The notes under the pieces: generated by a model
Database searches by the model: none
Seen by the model: only the letters and a program-made list of their open reading frames with translations
Told to the model about the DNA's origin: nothing
Shown: piece by piece, positions 55,376-63,483 of the stretch
Layout of the letters: the number at the start of each line of letters is the position of its first letter
How positions within the stretch are numbered: position 1 is the first letter of the stretch
Made by a program: the position numbers and the translations under genes
Assembly: GCA_029264955.1 (NCBI GenBank)
Contig: JARHYC010000026.1
Coordinates: 19,851 to 83,850, forward strand
Direction: 5' to 3'
Origin: Faecalibacterium sp.
Lineage (GTDB): Bacteria; Bacillota; Clostridia; Oscillospirales; Ruminococcaceae
DNA: 64,000 nucleotides

Positions 55376-55879
55376 ATGATTACGATTCGAGAAACGTTAA
55401 AATCAGATATTCCTCATATCCAGGCCTTATGGGGAAATGGAACCGTAATGAAATTTGTTGGCTTTCCGGACGGCTTGCACAAATCCGATGCGGATATGGA
55501 TGCATGATATGCGTGGATTGAGAAATCCAGGCCTTATACAAATCATTACTGCATTTTTGACGGAGATGTTTACTGTGGCGAGTCTTTTTATAAAATCGAC
55601 GCAGACCACAATAACTATGCATCTATGGATATTAAGCTGTTTCCTTTTGCACGAGGCAAAGGCATTGCAGCGCAAGGTCTTTCCTATGCGCTCGAAGAAG
55701 CTTTTCAGCATGGCGCAACTGCGGCATGGGTAGATCCCGACCCTAAAAATACAAAGGCGATTTCTTTGTATAAACGATTGGGCTTTGTAGAGAAGCCATT
55801 ACCCGACCATTTGCGATATGATGGATTCGAACAGGCATTTTTTGAGTTAACGGAAACAGCTTGGAGAGCAACGCACTGA
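55376..55879 (+). pseudogene. GNAT acetyltransferase gene interrupted by an in-frame TGA
   Basis: ATG at 55376 (AAAGGAG upstream) opens a GNAT reading frame that meets TGA at 55505-55507 and then stays open in the same frame to 55879. Without the stop it would be about 167 residues. The N-terminal piece has ITIRETLKSDIPHIQALWG. After the stop come YAWIEKSRPYTNHYCIFDG, then the acetyl-CoA loop RGKGIAAQGLSYALEE and NTKAISLYKRLGFVE. A TGG-to-TGA change would explain it. A sequencing error or a very recent loss are both possible, as the rest looks intact. Confidence 0.75.
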
Positions 55880-56037
55880 TAGTTTTTATCCAAAGAAAAG
55901 CGACCCACATCCGTTTTCTATGATACCCTATCACGATCCATACACTGCTGGAAAAGACGTGACCTGACTTGTCAAATATTTTATAATATGTTACCCTATA
56001 TGCAATATTACTTACCTGAAAGGGAGGAGCTGACTGT

Positions 56038-56418
56038 ATGAAAATCCACGAATCCGCAGAGGATTATCTGGAGACTATTTTGAAATTAGAGGAACGCAAC
56101 GGCTCCGTACGCTCAGTTGATATTGCAGCGGAAATGGGGTTTTCCAAGCCCAGCGTCTGCCGTGCTATGAAGCTGCTGCGCAATGATGCTTACATCGAAA
56201 TGGAACCCAGCGGACAGATCAAATTGCTGGAAAAGGGGCGTGCTATTGCACAGCGCATTTACAACCGTCACCAGGTGCTGACCAATATGTTTATTCAACT
56301 GGGTGTGGATCCGGATGTGGCCGCTGAGGATGCCTGCAAAATCGAACATGACCTGAGCGAGGAGAGCTTTGATAAACTGGTATCCCATTTGACACAGGAC
56401 AAACCAAAAAAAGACTAA
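56038..56418 (+). CDS. DtxR/MntR-family metal-dependent regulator
   Basis: 126 residues, the short form of the family without an SH3-like domain. The winged helix (residues 1-65) has SVDIAAEMGFSKPSVCRAMK. The dimerisation/metal part has the CKIEHDLSEESF motif with Cys, Glu and His ligands, plus other likely ligands in the first helix (ESAEDYLE). It would repress iron or manganese uptake genes when metal is bound. RBS: AAAGGGAGGAG. No metal transporter is adjacent. Confidence 0.92.
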   Translation: MKIHESAEDYLETILKLEERNGSVRSVDIAAEMGFSKPSVCRAMKLLRNDAYIEMEPSGQIKLLEKGRAIAQRIYNRHQVLTNMFIQLGVDPDVAAEDACKIEHDLSEESFDKLVSHLTQDKPKKD

Positions 56419-56462
56419 GCGTTCCCTCTTTTTTTCACAAACAGCATACTATCTCATAAATC

Positions 56463-56507
56463 AAAAAGGCAGGCAGAAGCTTTTGAAGTGCTTCTGCCTG
56501 CCTTTTT
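56463..56507. terminator. Bidirectional terminator after the DtxR-type regulator gene
   Basis: AAAAAGGCAGGCAGAAGC pairs with GCTTCTGCCTGCCTTTTT. Confidence 0.85.
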
Positions 56508-56516
56508 GTATTCGGT

Positions 56517-56645
56517 TCAGCGTTTGTCATTATCCCGCTCGCAAAGCTTCGATTCGTTGATGCCATCCCGAACTGCTATCTTCACAACGCCATACAGGAC
56601 ATAAAACATCAATGCCATCAAACCGACATATAGCAAAATCGCCAA
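56517..56645 (-). CDS. Small single-TM membrane protein, 42 residues
   Basis: Reads from a TTG at 56645, downstream of AGGAGTGCGAGG, to TGA at 56517. The first 22 residues form one membrane helix (AILLYVGLMALMFYVLYGVV), followed by KIAVRDGINESKL and a charged end ERDNDKR. The VRDGI-ES pattern after a single helix recurs in small Firmicutes proteins of the DUF6019 kind, as far as I recall. Ends ten bases from a bidirectional terminator. The start codon is the weakest point. Confidence 0.55.
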   Translation of the reverse strand: MAILLYVGLMALMFYVLYGVVKIAVRDGINESKLCERDNDKR

Positions 56646-56737
56646 AGTTCCTCGCACTCCTTTCTAAGCTATGACTATACTACTGCCAATATAGCGCATT
56701 GCGATATCCTTGAACAGCGATTCTTACAAAAACAGAA

Positions 56738-56768
56738 AACGCCCACACGTTACCGTGTGGGCGTTTTT
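56738..56768 (-). terminator. Terminator of tRNA-Lys
   Basis: AACGCCCACACG pairs with CGTGTGGGCGTTTTTT and follows the tRNA 3' end directly on the minus strand. Confidence 0.8.
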
Positions 56769-56844
56769 TGGTGCGCCTGTGGGAACTCGAATCCCAGGCC
56801 CTCTGATTAAAAGTCAGATGCTCTACCAACTGAGCTACAGGCAC
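56769..56844 (-). tRNA. tRNA-Lys (anticodon TTT)
   Basis: 76 nt including an encoded CCA. Acceptor GTGCCTG / CAGGCGC (one G-U), D arm GCTCAGTTGGTAGAGC, anticodon loop CTTTTAA with TTT, T arm CTGGGATTCGAGTTCCCA region. Confidence 0.95.
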
Positions 56845-56941
56845 AAATCCTGCGGTTTATGAACCGCTCAGTAAGTGTATCATATTTCCCAGTCGGTTGC
56901 AAGTGTTTTTCCATATTTTATCCAATTTCAATGCATCTGAT

Positions 56942-56988
56942 ACAGAAAAGGCAGCGCCCCACCAAATAGCGGAACGCTGCCTTCTGTG
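56942..56988 (-). terminator. Terminator of thrS
   Basis: ACAGAAAAGGCAGCG and CGCTGCCTTCTGTGT form a long stem around a loop of about 18 bases, about 20 bases past the thrS stop. Confidence 0.65.
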
Positions 56989-57007
56989 TGTATTATTTTA
57001 TAAAAAG

Positions 57008-58948
57008 TCAGTCAATGACCTTGGTAGCAACGTCCATCAGGATCTGTGCCATGAAGTCATCCAAGCTCTTCACTCCGCCCTTTGCTTCGCTACGAGCATT
57101 GACAGCCACAGAGCCAGCCTCCATCTCCTTGTCGCCAACGACCAAGATGTAGGGGGTCTTTTTCAGCTTAGCTTCACGCAGCTTGTACTGCATCTTTTCA
57201 CTGCGCGCGTCCACCATGCTGCGGATGCCTGCATCCAGCAGCTTCTGGTTGATTTCAGCAGCATACTCGTGGGTACGCTCGGTGATAGGCACAACCACAA
57301 CCTGCGTAGGCATCAGCCAAGTGGGCAGAGCGCCTGCGTACTTCTCCAACAGAGCAGCCAGAGTACGCTCGTAGCAACCTACGCTGGTACGGTGGATGAT
57401 GTAGGGCAGGTGGGGCTGTCCATCCTCACCGGTGTAGTACATATCAAAGCGCTTTGCCAGCAGCATATCGATCTGAATGGTAATCAGGGTGTCTTCCTTG
57501 CCGTAGACGTTCTTCAGCTGAATGTCCAGCTTGGGACCGTAGAAAGCCGCTTCGTCAATACCGACTTCATACTTGACACCCAGATGATCCAGAATCTTGC
57601 CCATAGAGGCCTGTGCAGCTTCCCACTGGTCTGCAGTACCCTCGTATTTGTTGCCCGGGTTTGCGGGATCCCACTGGCTGAAGCGGTAGGTGACATCCTG
57701 ATCCAAACCCAAAGTCTTCAAGGTGTACTGGGTCAGCTCGAAGCACTGACGGAACTCATCCTCCAGCTGGTCAGGGCGAACAACCAGGTGCCCTTCAGAA
57801 ATGGTGAACTGACGGACACGAGTCAGACCGTGCATCTCGCCGGAGTCCTCATTACGGAACAGCGTAGAGGTTTCACCCAAACGCATGGGCAGGTCACGAT
57901 AGCTGCGCTTACGGTTCAAGAAAACCTGATACTGGAACGGACAGGTCATGGGACGCAGTGCAAAGCACTCCTTGTCCTCATCGTACGGATCGCCCAGGAT
58001 GAACATACCATCCAGGTAGTGATCCCAGTGGCCGGAAATCTTGTAGAATTCGCGCTTTGCCATCAAGGGGGTCTTGGTCAGCAGATAGCCTCGAGCCTGC
58101 TCGGTATCTTCGATCCAACGCTGCAGCAGCTGGATAACGCGGCTGCCGTTGGGCAGCAGAACAGGCAGACCCTGACCGATGGTTTCAACAGTGGTAAAGT
58201 ACTCCAGCTCACGGCCGATCTTGTTGTGGTCACGGCTGCGCAGCTCCTCCAGCTGCTTGAAGTACTCATCCATCATGCTTGCCTTGGGGAAGGTGATGCC
58301 GTAAACGCGGGTCAGCGTATCGTTCTCTGCATTGCCGCGCCAGTAAGCTGCGGTAGCCTGGGTCAGCTTGATTCCCTTCATGCCGCCGGTACTCATCAGG
58401 TGAGGACCAGCGCACAGGTCGGTAAAGTCGCCCTGCGTATAGACAGTCAGATCCCAGCCCTTAGCCGCGTACTCTTCCAGCAGCTCCAGCTTGTAGGGCT
58501 GATCTGCAAAGATCTCACGGCCTTCTTCGACCGTGATGTGCTTTTTCTCGATGGGCAGATCGGCCTTGACGATTTTCTTCATCTCAGCTTCGATGGCTGC
58601 AAAGTCATCGGGACCAAAAGCACGAGTATACTTCATATCATAGTAGAAGCCATTTTCCAGTGCAGGTCCAATGCCGAAGTGGGTACCCGGGAACAGGTGC
58701 TGAACAGCCTGTGCCAGGATGTGGCTTGCGGTGTGCCAGTAAGCGTGCTTGCCTGCTTCATCGTCGAAGGTCAGAATTTCAACAGAGCAATCTTCGTTCA
58801 GCTCGGTGCGCAGGTCCACAACCTCGCCGTTCACCTTTGCGCTGGTTGCATTGCGGTACAGGCCCATGCTGATGGTTTTGGTCAGTTCTGCGACCGAGAT
58901 ACCGGCTTCGAACTGCTTGACTTCGCCTTTCAGATTTACGTTAATCAT
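57008..58948 (-). CDS. thrS: Threonyl-tRNA synthetase
   Basis: 646 residues from the second of two close ATGs (58948), seven bases from AAGGGAG. TGS domain to about 60, editing/SAD domain with HTASHILAQAVQHLFPG (zinc-like HxxxH) and the CAGPHL segment, class II core from about 240, and anticodon-binding domain at the end. In motif 2 the usual MNCPGH reads RPMTCPFQYQVF: the zinc Cys is kept, as are His in SEGHLV and in IIHRTS. This is a recognised second style of bacterial ThrRS. Controlled by the T-box leader upstream. Confidence 0.96.
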   Translation of the reverse strand: MINVNLKGEVKQFEAGISVAELTKTISMGLYRNATSAKVNGEVVDLRTELNEDCSVEILTFDDEAGKHAYWHTASHILAQAVQHLFPGTHFGIGPALENGFYYDMKYTRAFGPDDFAAIEAEMKKIVKADLPIEKKHITVEEGREIFADQPYKLELLEEYAAKGWDLTVYTQGDFTDLCAGPHLMSTGGMKGIKLTQATAAYWRGNAENDTLTRVYGITFPKASMMDEYFKQLEELRSRDHNKIGRELEYFTTVETIGQGLPVLLPNGSRVIQLLQRWIEDTEQARGYLLTKTPLMAKREFYKISGHWDHYLDGMFILGDPYDEDKECFALRPMTCPFQYQVFLNRKRSYRDLPMRLGETSTLFRNEDSGEMHGLTRVRQFTISEGHLVVRPDQLEDEFRQCFELTQYTLKTLGLDQDVTYRFSQWDPANPGNKYEGTADQWEAAQASMGKILDHLGVKYEVGIDEAAFYGPKLDIQLKNVYGKEDTLITIQIDMLLAKRFDMYYTGEDGQPHLPYIIHRTSVGCYERTLAALLEKYAGALPTWLMPTQVVVVPITERTHEYAAEINQKLLDAGIRSMVDARSEKMQYKLREAKLKKTPYILVVGDKEMEAGSVAVNARSEAKGGVKSLDDFMAQILMDVATKVID

Positions 58949-58984
58949 TGTCATACTCCCTTCCCGCCAAAATGGCGGATATAA

Positions 58985-59302
58985 AAGAAAAATGCCCCAC
59001 CCCGTCTAAACACTTACACGGGATGAAGCATTTGTAAAATCAAATGTTCCACGGTTCCACCCGAATTGCAACATACATACAGCAGCTGCCCACTCGTTCC
59101 GGCTTTAACGGGCCAGCCCCGGCAGAGGTTCACCTCTGCGCTCTGCGGTGGTATCCAACTGATTCACTGTCAAACCGCTTGCATCACACGGTTAACCGCG
59201 GCGGTTCTCTCTGATACAGTGCATTTCAGCGGCGTTGTCCGCATCGACGCTTTTGCGGGATATGGGAAAGACCCCTTTTGTAACCGGGTGTCTTTATGGT
59301 TC
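58985..59302 (-). ncRNA. T-box riboswitch of thrS
   Basis: On the minus strand: AGAGAG with GATGCAAGC of the distal Stem I, a specifier region GTTGGATACCACC, and the antiterminator box GGGTGGAACCGTGG (59049-59062). A terminator, AAATGC-TTCATCCCGT pairing with ACGGGGTGGGGCATTTTT, is at 58990-59034. ACC at 59150-59152 is the likely threonine specifier, although the neighbouring ACC at 59147-59149 is an alternative. Uncharged tRNA-Thr would allow thrS transcription. Confidence 0.92.
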
Positions 59303-59331
59303 ATGATAGTCCATATCTATCCGAATGTCAA
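59303..59331 (-). promoter_or_regulatory. Promoter of the thrS leader
   Basis: On the minus strand a consensus TTGACA (59326-59331), 17 bases, TATCAT (59303-59308). The region from here to the rny start at 59596 is A+T-rich and holds no other gene; the rny promoter is not clear. Confidence 0.7.
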
Positions 59332-59595
59332 GATTATTCTTGACATTCCGTTCCCTTTCTTTTACTATTAACAATAGCATATAAGATGCAGAAGCAGTTT
59401 TTTTCAGGCATTAACATTCGGGCATTGGCCTGTTTATAAGATATAAATCCGAATATTAATCAAACGTGGGATTTCTTCCCTATTTTGTTATCCCTTTTGT
59501 AATTATAGCTTATAAATATTACACTTTGTTGACGCCGTATTGCTGCGGAAGCATCTCCTCTATTATTCTAATAACAAGGAGAGTGAACCCCCACC

Positions 59596-61152
59596 ATGAC
59601 GATTCCCATTTGGGCTGTCGTTCTGATTGCAATTGCTTCTTTTGCAGTTGGTGCCGTTGTGCTTTATACGGTATTCCAGAACAAACAGCGCGATGCGATT
59701 GAAACCATCGCACACGCTGATGACGAAGCAAAGCGCATCGTAAACGACGCCATCCGTACCGCTGACCAAAAGCGCAAGGAAGCGATTGTCGAAGCGAAGG
59801 ACGAAGTCTACAAGCTGAAAGCTGAAGCCGACAAAGAAATCAAAGAGCGCCGCGCAGAGCTGTCTCGCCAGGAAAACCGCATCGACCAGAAGGAAACCAC
59901 CCTAGACAAAAAAGTCGAGGCTCTGGAAAAGAAAGAAGAAGATTTGAAGCAGCGCACTGCACTGGTTGACGCCCGCCTGGACGAGCTGGAGCAGATCAAG
60001 ATCCGCGAGAATGAAAAGCTGGAAACTCTGGCTGGCCTGTCTCAGGAAGATGCAAAGGAACTGCTGCTGCACCGCGTAGACGAAGAACTGCACCACGAAA
60101 AGGCAATCCGTGTCGCCGCTTATGAAACCAACATGAAGGATGAATGCGACGCCATCGCAAAGCAGTTGATTGGTCAGGCAATCAGCCGTTGTGCTGCTGA
60201 CCACTCCAGTGAAACCACCGTTTCTGTTGTTTCCCTGCCCAGCGATGAAATGAAGGGGCGTATCATCGGTCGCGAAGGCCGTAACATTCGTGCTCTGGAA
60301 ACCGCAACCGGCGTAGATCTGATCATCGACGATACCCCGGAAGCCATTACCTTGTCTAGCTTCGACCAGACCCGCCGCGAGGTTGCTCGCATGACGCTGG
60401 AGCGTCTGATTGCCGATGGCCGTATCCATCCCGCTCGCATCGAGGAAACGGTGGAGAAGTGCCGCCGCGAGCTGGAAATGCAGATGAAGCGCGAGGGCGA
60501 CAAGGCTGTTATGGAATTAGGTATCCACGGTCTGCACCCCGATTTGGTCAAGCTGATCGGTCGTTTGAAGTACCGTACCAGCTTTGGTCAGAATGCACTG
60601 AATCACTCTATGGAAGTTGCTTGGATTTCCGGTTTGCTGGCTGGCGAGTTGGGTCTGAATGTAACGCAGGCACGCCGTGCTGGCTTGCTGCACGACATCG
60701 GCAAGGCGCTGGACCACGAAATCGAGGGTAGCCATGTGCAAATCGGCGTAGATATCTGCCGCAAGTACAAGGAAAATCCTGCTGTAATCCATGCTGTTGA
60801 GGCACACCACGGCGACGTAGAGCCCAAGACTCCGCTGGCATTCATCGTACAGGCTGCGGACGCCATCAGCGCCGCACGCCCCGGCGCACGCCGTGAAAAC
60901 GTGGAGAACTATATCAAGCGCTTGGAAAATCTGGAAGAGATTTCTTCCAGCTTCGAAGGCGTTGAGCAGGCATTTGCTGTCCAGGCAGGCCGTGAAGTCC
61001 GCATCATGGTCCAGCCCGACAAAATCGGGGACGATCAGGTCATTCTGCTGGCTCGTGCCATTGCCAAGAAGATTGAGGACACGCTGGACTACCCCGGCCA
61101 AATCAAGGTCAGCGTAATCCGTGAAAGCCGTGCTACCGAGTACGCAAAGTAA
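59596..61152 (+). CDS. rny: Ribonuclease Y
   Basis: 518 residues, normal length. N-terminal membrane helix at about 3-25, a long Glu/Lys coiled coil (30-195), the KH domain with [20 protein letters not shown] (about 215-260), and the HD domain with [11 protein letters not shown] and [12 protein letters not shown]. It begins mRNA decay at the membrane. AAGGAGAG is 12 bases before the ATG, rather long but the best site present. Confidence 0.96.
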   Translation: MTIPIWAVVLIAIASFAVGAVVLYTVFQNKQRDAIETIAHADDEAKRIVNDAIRTADQKRKEAIVEAKDEVYKLKAEADKEIKERRAELSRQENRIDQKETTLDKKVEALEKKEEDLKQRTALVDARLDELEQIKIRENEKLETLAGLSQEDAKELLLHRVDEELHHEKAIRVAAYETNMKDECDAIAKQLIGQAISRCAADHSSETTVSVVSLPSDEMKGRIIGREGRNIRALETATGVDLIIDDTPEAITLSSFDQTRREVARMTLERLIADGRIHPARIEETVEKCRRELEMQMKREGDKAVMELGIHGLHPDLVKLIGRLKYRTSFGQNALNHSMEVAWISGLLAGELGLNVTQARRAGLLHDIGKALDHEIEGSHVQIGVDICRKYKENPAVIHAVEAHHGDVEPKTPLAFIVQAADAISAARPGARRENVENYIKRLENLEEISSSFEGVEQAFAVQAGREVRIMVQPDKIGDDQVILLARAIAKKIEDTLDYPGQIKVSVIRESRATEYAK

Positions 61153-61229
61153 TTTCTCCTTTTTGGATGCAGTTGGAATCGCACAGGTACAGTTGCACAA
61201 TTTTCGGAGAAATCTTTCATCAAGTCGAT

Positions 61230-61269
61230 AAAAAAGCGCCGTTTGTTTCAAAACAAACGGCGCTTTTTT
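61230..61269 (+). terminator. Terminator of rny
   Basis: AAAAAAGCGCCGTTTGTT pairs with AACAAACGGCGCTTTTTT around a four-base loop. Confidence 0.85.
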
Positions 61270-61364
61270 GTTAGCTTTGTTCCTTGCCGCACGCGCTTTT
61301 TCCAGCTACAATAATAGGCATAAGAACGTTTGTTCACAAAAGACATAAAGGGGTGTAGCATCGT

Positions 61365-62003
61365 ATGAGAATGAACATGGTTAAGCTTCCTACGAAAAAA
61401 GGCAATCTCTGTCTGCGCGTCGCACAGGGACATTTTGCTACCAACCACAGCCACATCAACTACTACATTGATGTGACCACACAGAAAGCCCGCCTATCTG
61501 AAGCACAGGCCGTTGCACAGGAGCTGGTTGCCGCTTACCGCAGCAATACCATCGTCGACACGGTTTTGTGTCTGGACGGTACGCAAGTCATCGGCACCTG
61601 CTTGGCAAGCGAGCTGACCAAGAGCGGTTTTACCAACCTGAACGCCCACCAAACCATTTATGTTGTTACTCCGGAATACACCTCCGGCAGCCAGATTATT
61701 TTCCGAGATAATATCTCCCCCACCATCAGTGGCAAACACGTTTTGATTCTGGCTGCAACCGTCACCACTGGTTACACCATCCAATCTGCTATTCAGGCAG
61801 TCAATTACTACGGCGGTACCGTTGCTGGTCTGTCCTCCATTTACTCCACTATGGACGAGTTTGCAGGATTTCCCATCACTTCGATTTTCAATCCCAGTGA
61901 CCTGCCCGGCTATATCAGCTATGAAGCAAAGGATTGCCCCTGGTGCAAGAAGGGGGAACATATTGATGCACTGGTGAACAGCTTCGGCTATTCTGCTTTG
62001 TAA
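61365..62003 (+). CDS. Phosphoribosyltransferase-like protein (orotate PRTase-like)
   Basis: 212 residues. The PRPP-loop region reads HVLILAATVTTGYTIQSAIQ, where typical PRTases have a DD before the TTG; here the acidic pair is replaced by AA, which would weaken PRPP/Mg binding. A preceding LCLDGTQVIG segment and the C-terminal CPWCKKGEHIDALVNSFGYS suggest a specialised orotate-PRTase-like family seen in gut Clostridia. A true pyrE function is doubtful. AAGGGG lies before the ATG; it is monocistronic, between two terminators. Confidence 0.65.
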   Translation: MRMNMVKLPTKKGNLCLRVAQGHFATNHSHINYYIDVTTQKARLSEAQAVAQELVAAYRSNTIVDTVLCLDGTQVIGTCLASELTKSGFTNLNAHQTIYVVTPEYTSGSQIIFRDNISPTISGKHVLILAATVTTGYTIQSAIQAVNYYGGTVAGLSSIYSTMDEFAGFPITSIFNPSDLPGYISYEAKDCPWCKKGEHIDALVNSFGYSAL

Positions 62004-62066
62004 TCTGCCGGCGTATCCAAATCTTTGATACCCCTCTGCAGCAGTGAGGAATGCCGCTGCTGCATC

Positions 62067-62106
62067 AAAAAGAAGGCCTCGACAAAATTGTCGAGGCCTT
62101 CTTTTT
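62067..62106. terminator. Bidirectional terminator
   Basis: AAAAAGAAGGCCTCGACA pairs with TTGTCGAGGCCTTCTTTTT around AAA. It separates the PRTase-like gene from the convergent minus-strand group. Confidence 0.88.
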
Positions 62107-62119
62107 GTCTTATTTTCAG

Positions 62120-62464
62120 TCAGGACTGGCAGCCCAGATCGTCCCAGTCGCAGAAGTCTGCCGGGTCACACAGCTTGCTCACATCGATTTTGCCATCTTC
62201 CGTGCGAGGCGTTTCGATGGGCTTTGCCATAACCGGGTTTGGGTTGGGACGATCCTCGCCCACTGGTTCCGGTACAGCGCAATAAACAGGCTTTTCCTGT
62301 TCCTGCTGCGGCGCTTGTTCCAGGTCGGTTTCGGGAGCAGTACGAATCATCTCGTCGATTTTGTCCTGCTGTTTCTGCATCAGCTTATCCACAAAAACAA
62401 CTGCGGCACCGGCAGCAGCAACTGCTGCTACTGTACCGGCAATTTTCCAGATCAAATTCTGCAT
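62120..62464 (-). CDS. Single-TM hypothetical protein, 114 residues
   Basis: One hydrophobic helix at about residues 4-27 (IWKIAGTVAAVAAAGAAVVF), then a Gln/Glu/Pro-rich hydrophilic part with Cys near the end (CDPADFCDWDDLGC). The Cys/Asp-rich C-terminus could bind metal. RBS: AAAGGAG. It lies 31 bases after the G3E-like gene and probably shares its transcript. No family recognised. Confidence 0.6.
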   Translation of the reverse strand: MQNLIWKIAGTVAAVAAAGAAVVFVDKLMQKQQDKIDEMIRTAPETDLEQAPQQEQEKPVYCAVPEPVGEDRPNPNPVMAKPIETPRTEDGKIDVSKLCDPADFCDWDDLGCQS

Positions 62465-62495
62465 GATAACAGACTCCTTTCCGTTTGGTCCTTCA

Positions 62496-63464
62496 TCAAT
62501 AGAAGGTTACATAATCCTCCACGTCTTCCGGCTTTTCTGCTGGCTCGACGGAAAGCGCCTTCAGCACAACGCCCTTTTCCCCATAGATTTTGTGGAACTT
62601 GTGCTGGATCTTTGCAGTAATGCGAATCCAGTCACGCTGCTTGAGGGTTTTTGCCTTGTCATACTCGCAGGGGAAGCCAACGAACTCGATATCCTGTACA
62701 CAGCAGGTCATTGCAAAGCGACCCGGCACAAAGGAGTTGGGACCAGCCAGATCAGAATGGCATACCTGTGCCAGATATCGTACGGTCTTCCCGTCATACT
62801 TTGCAGGCTCGTCCTGGCAATCCATATACCAAATGCCGAAGTCCTTGTCTCCGACTTCAATCACCGGTGCATCAATGTCGAACGGCAGTGGGTCAGGAAT
62901 ATCGTCGTAAGCCACAGAGCCATCTGCAAATTCATAAGCAATATCGCAGCTGCGGGACGCCTGACGAACCAACTGATGCAGTTCCAGATGATCTGCTTCG
63001 CTGTTAACAGCCTCGGCACGGTTGAACACAATCAGCTCGCTGCCTGCCAGCTTATCCAGCATCAGGCTGCGCATTGCGCTGTCACGTGCGTGTGTCAGCG
63101 CTGTCTTGCCGTCAGCAGTTGCGATGACCTGATATACAATCCAGTTTTCTGGCATAGCCTGTGCCAAATCGTTCATCAGCCACATACCGTTGTACTCAAT
63201 AACGACACGGCCCGCGTCAGATTCTTTTGCCAGACGAGCCAGATTTTCCGGGTTCAGTTCACTCTTATCCTCCAGCACAGCGACGGTGGTGCCAGGGAAA
63301 GCAAACTTGCTCTCGTCATATTCTACTTCACCCTCTTCGCAAACCAGCAGCAGGGTTTTGTCGCCGGAATCGAACTGGGGGTCTTCAAATGTTTCCTGAA
63401 TAAAGCTGGTCTTGCCGGACTCCAAAAAGCCGACAAACAGGTAAACCGGAAGTTCTTTTGCCAT
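62496..63464 (-). CDS. G3E/CobW-like GTPase with TIGR03943-like C-terminal domain
   Basis: 322 residues from the ATG at 63464, preceded by AAAAGGAG. The N-terminal part has a P-loop VGFLESGKTSFI (residues 11-22), an LLVCEEGEVEYDES segment like the CobW ENE-GE motif, and VIEYNGMW like the E-T-S-G motif. The NKxD element reads LIVFNRAE, and the CxCC metal motif is missing. The C-terminal part (about 220-322) has YLAQVCHSDLAGPNSF, PGRFAMTCCVQDIEF and RDWIRITAKIQ, which resembles the C-terminal domain of the TIGR03943 (YcgQ) permease partner. Metal handling is likely; the exact role is unknown. Upstream neighbour is the His-rich CobW protein. Confidence 0.75.
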   Translation of the reverse strand: MAKELPVYLFVGFLESGKTSFIQETFEDPQFDSGDKTLLLVCEEGEVEYDESKFAFPGTTVAVLEDKSELNPENLARLAKESDAGRVVIEYNGMWLMNDLAQAMPENWIVYQVIATADGKTALTHARDSAMRSLMLDKLAGSELIVFNRAEAVNSEADHLELHQLVRQASRSCDIAYEFADGSVAYDDIPDPLPFDIDAPVIEVGDKDFGIWYMDCQDEPAKYDGKTVRYLAQVCHSDLAGPNSFVPGRFAMTCCVQDIEFVGFPCEYDKAKTLKQRDWIRITAKIQHKFHKIYGEKGVVLKALSVEPAEKPEDVEDYVTFY

Positions 63465-63483
63465 GGTGTATCTCCTTTTATGC

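Noticed and set aside
56897..58984. 695-residue open frame antisense to thrS
   Set aside because: Shadow of thrS; Gln/His/Leu-rich low-quality translation with no motif.
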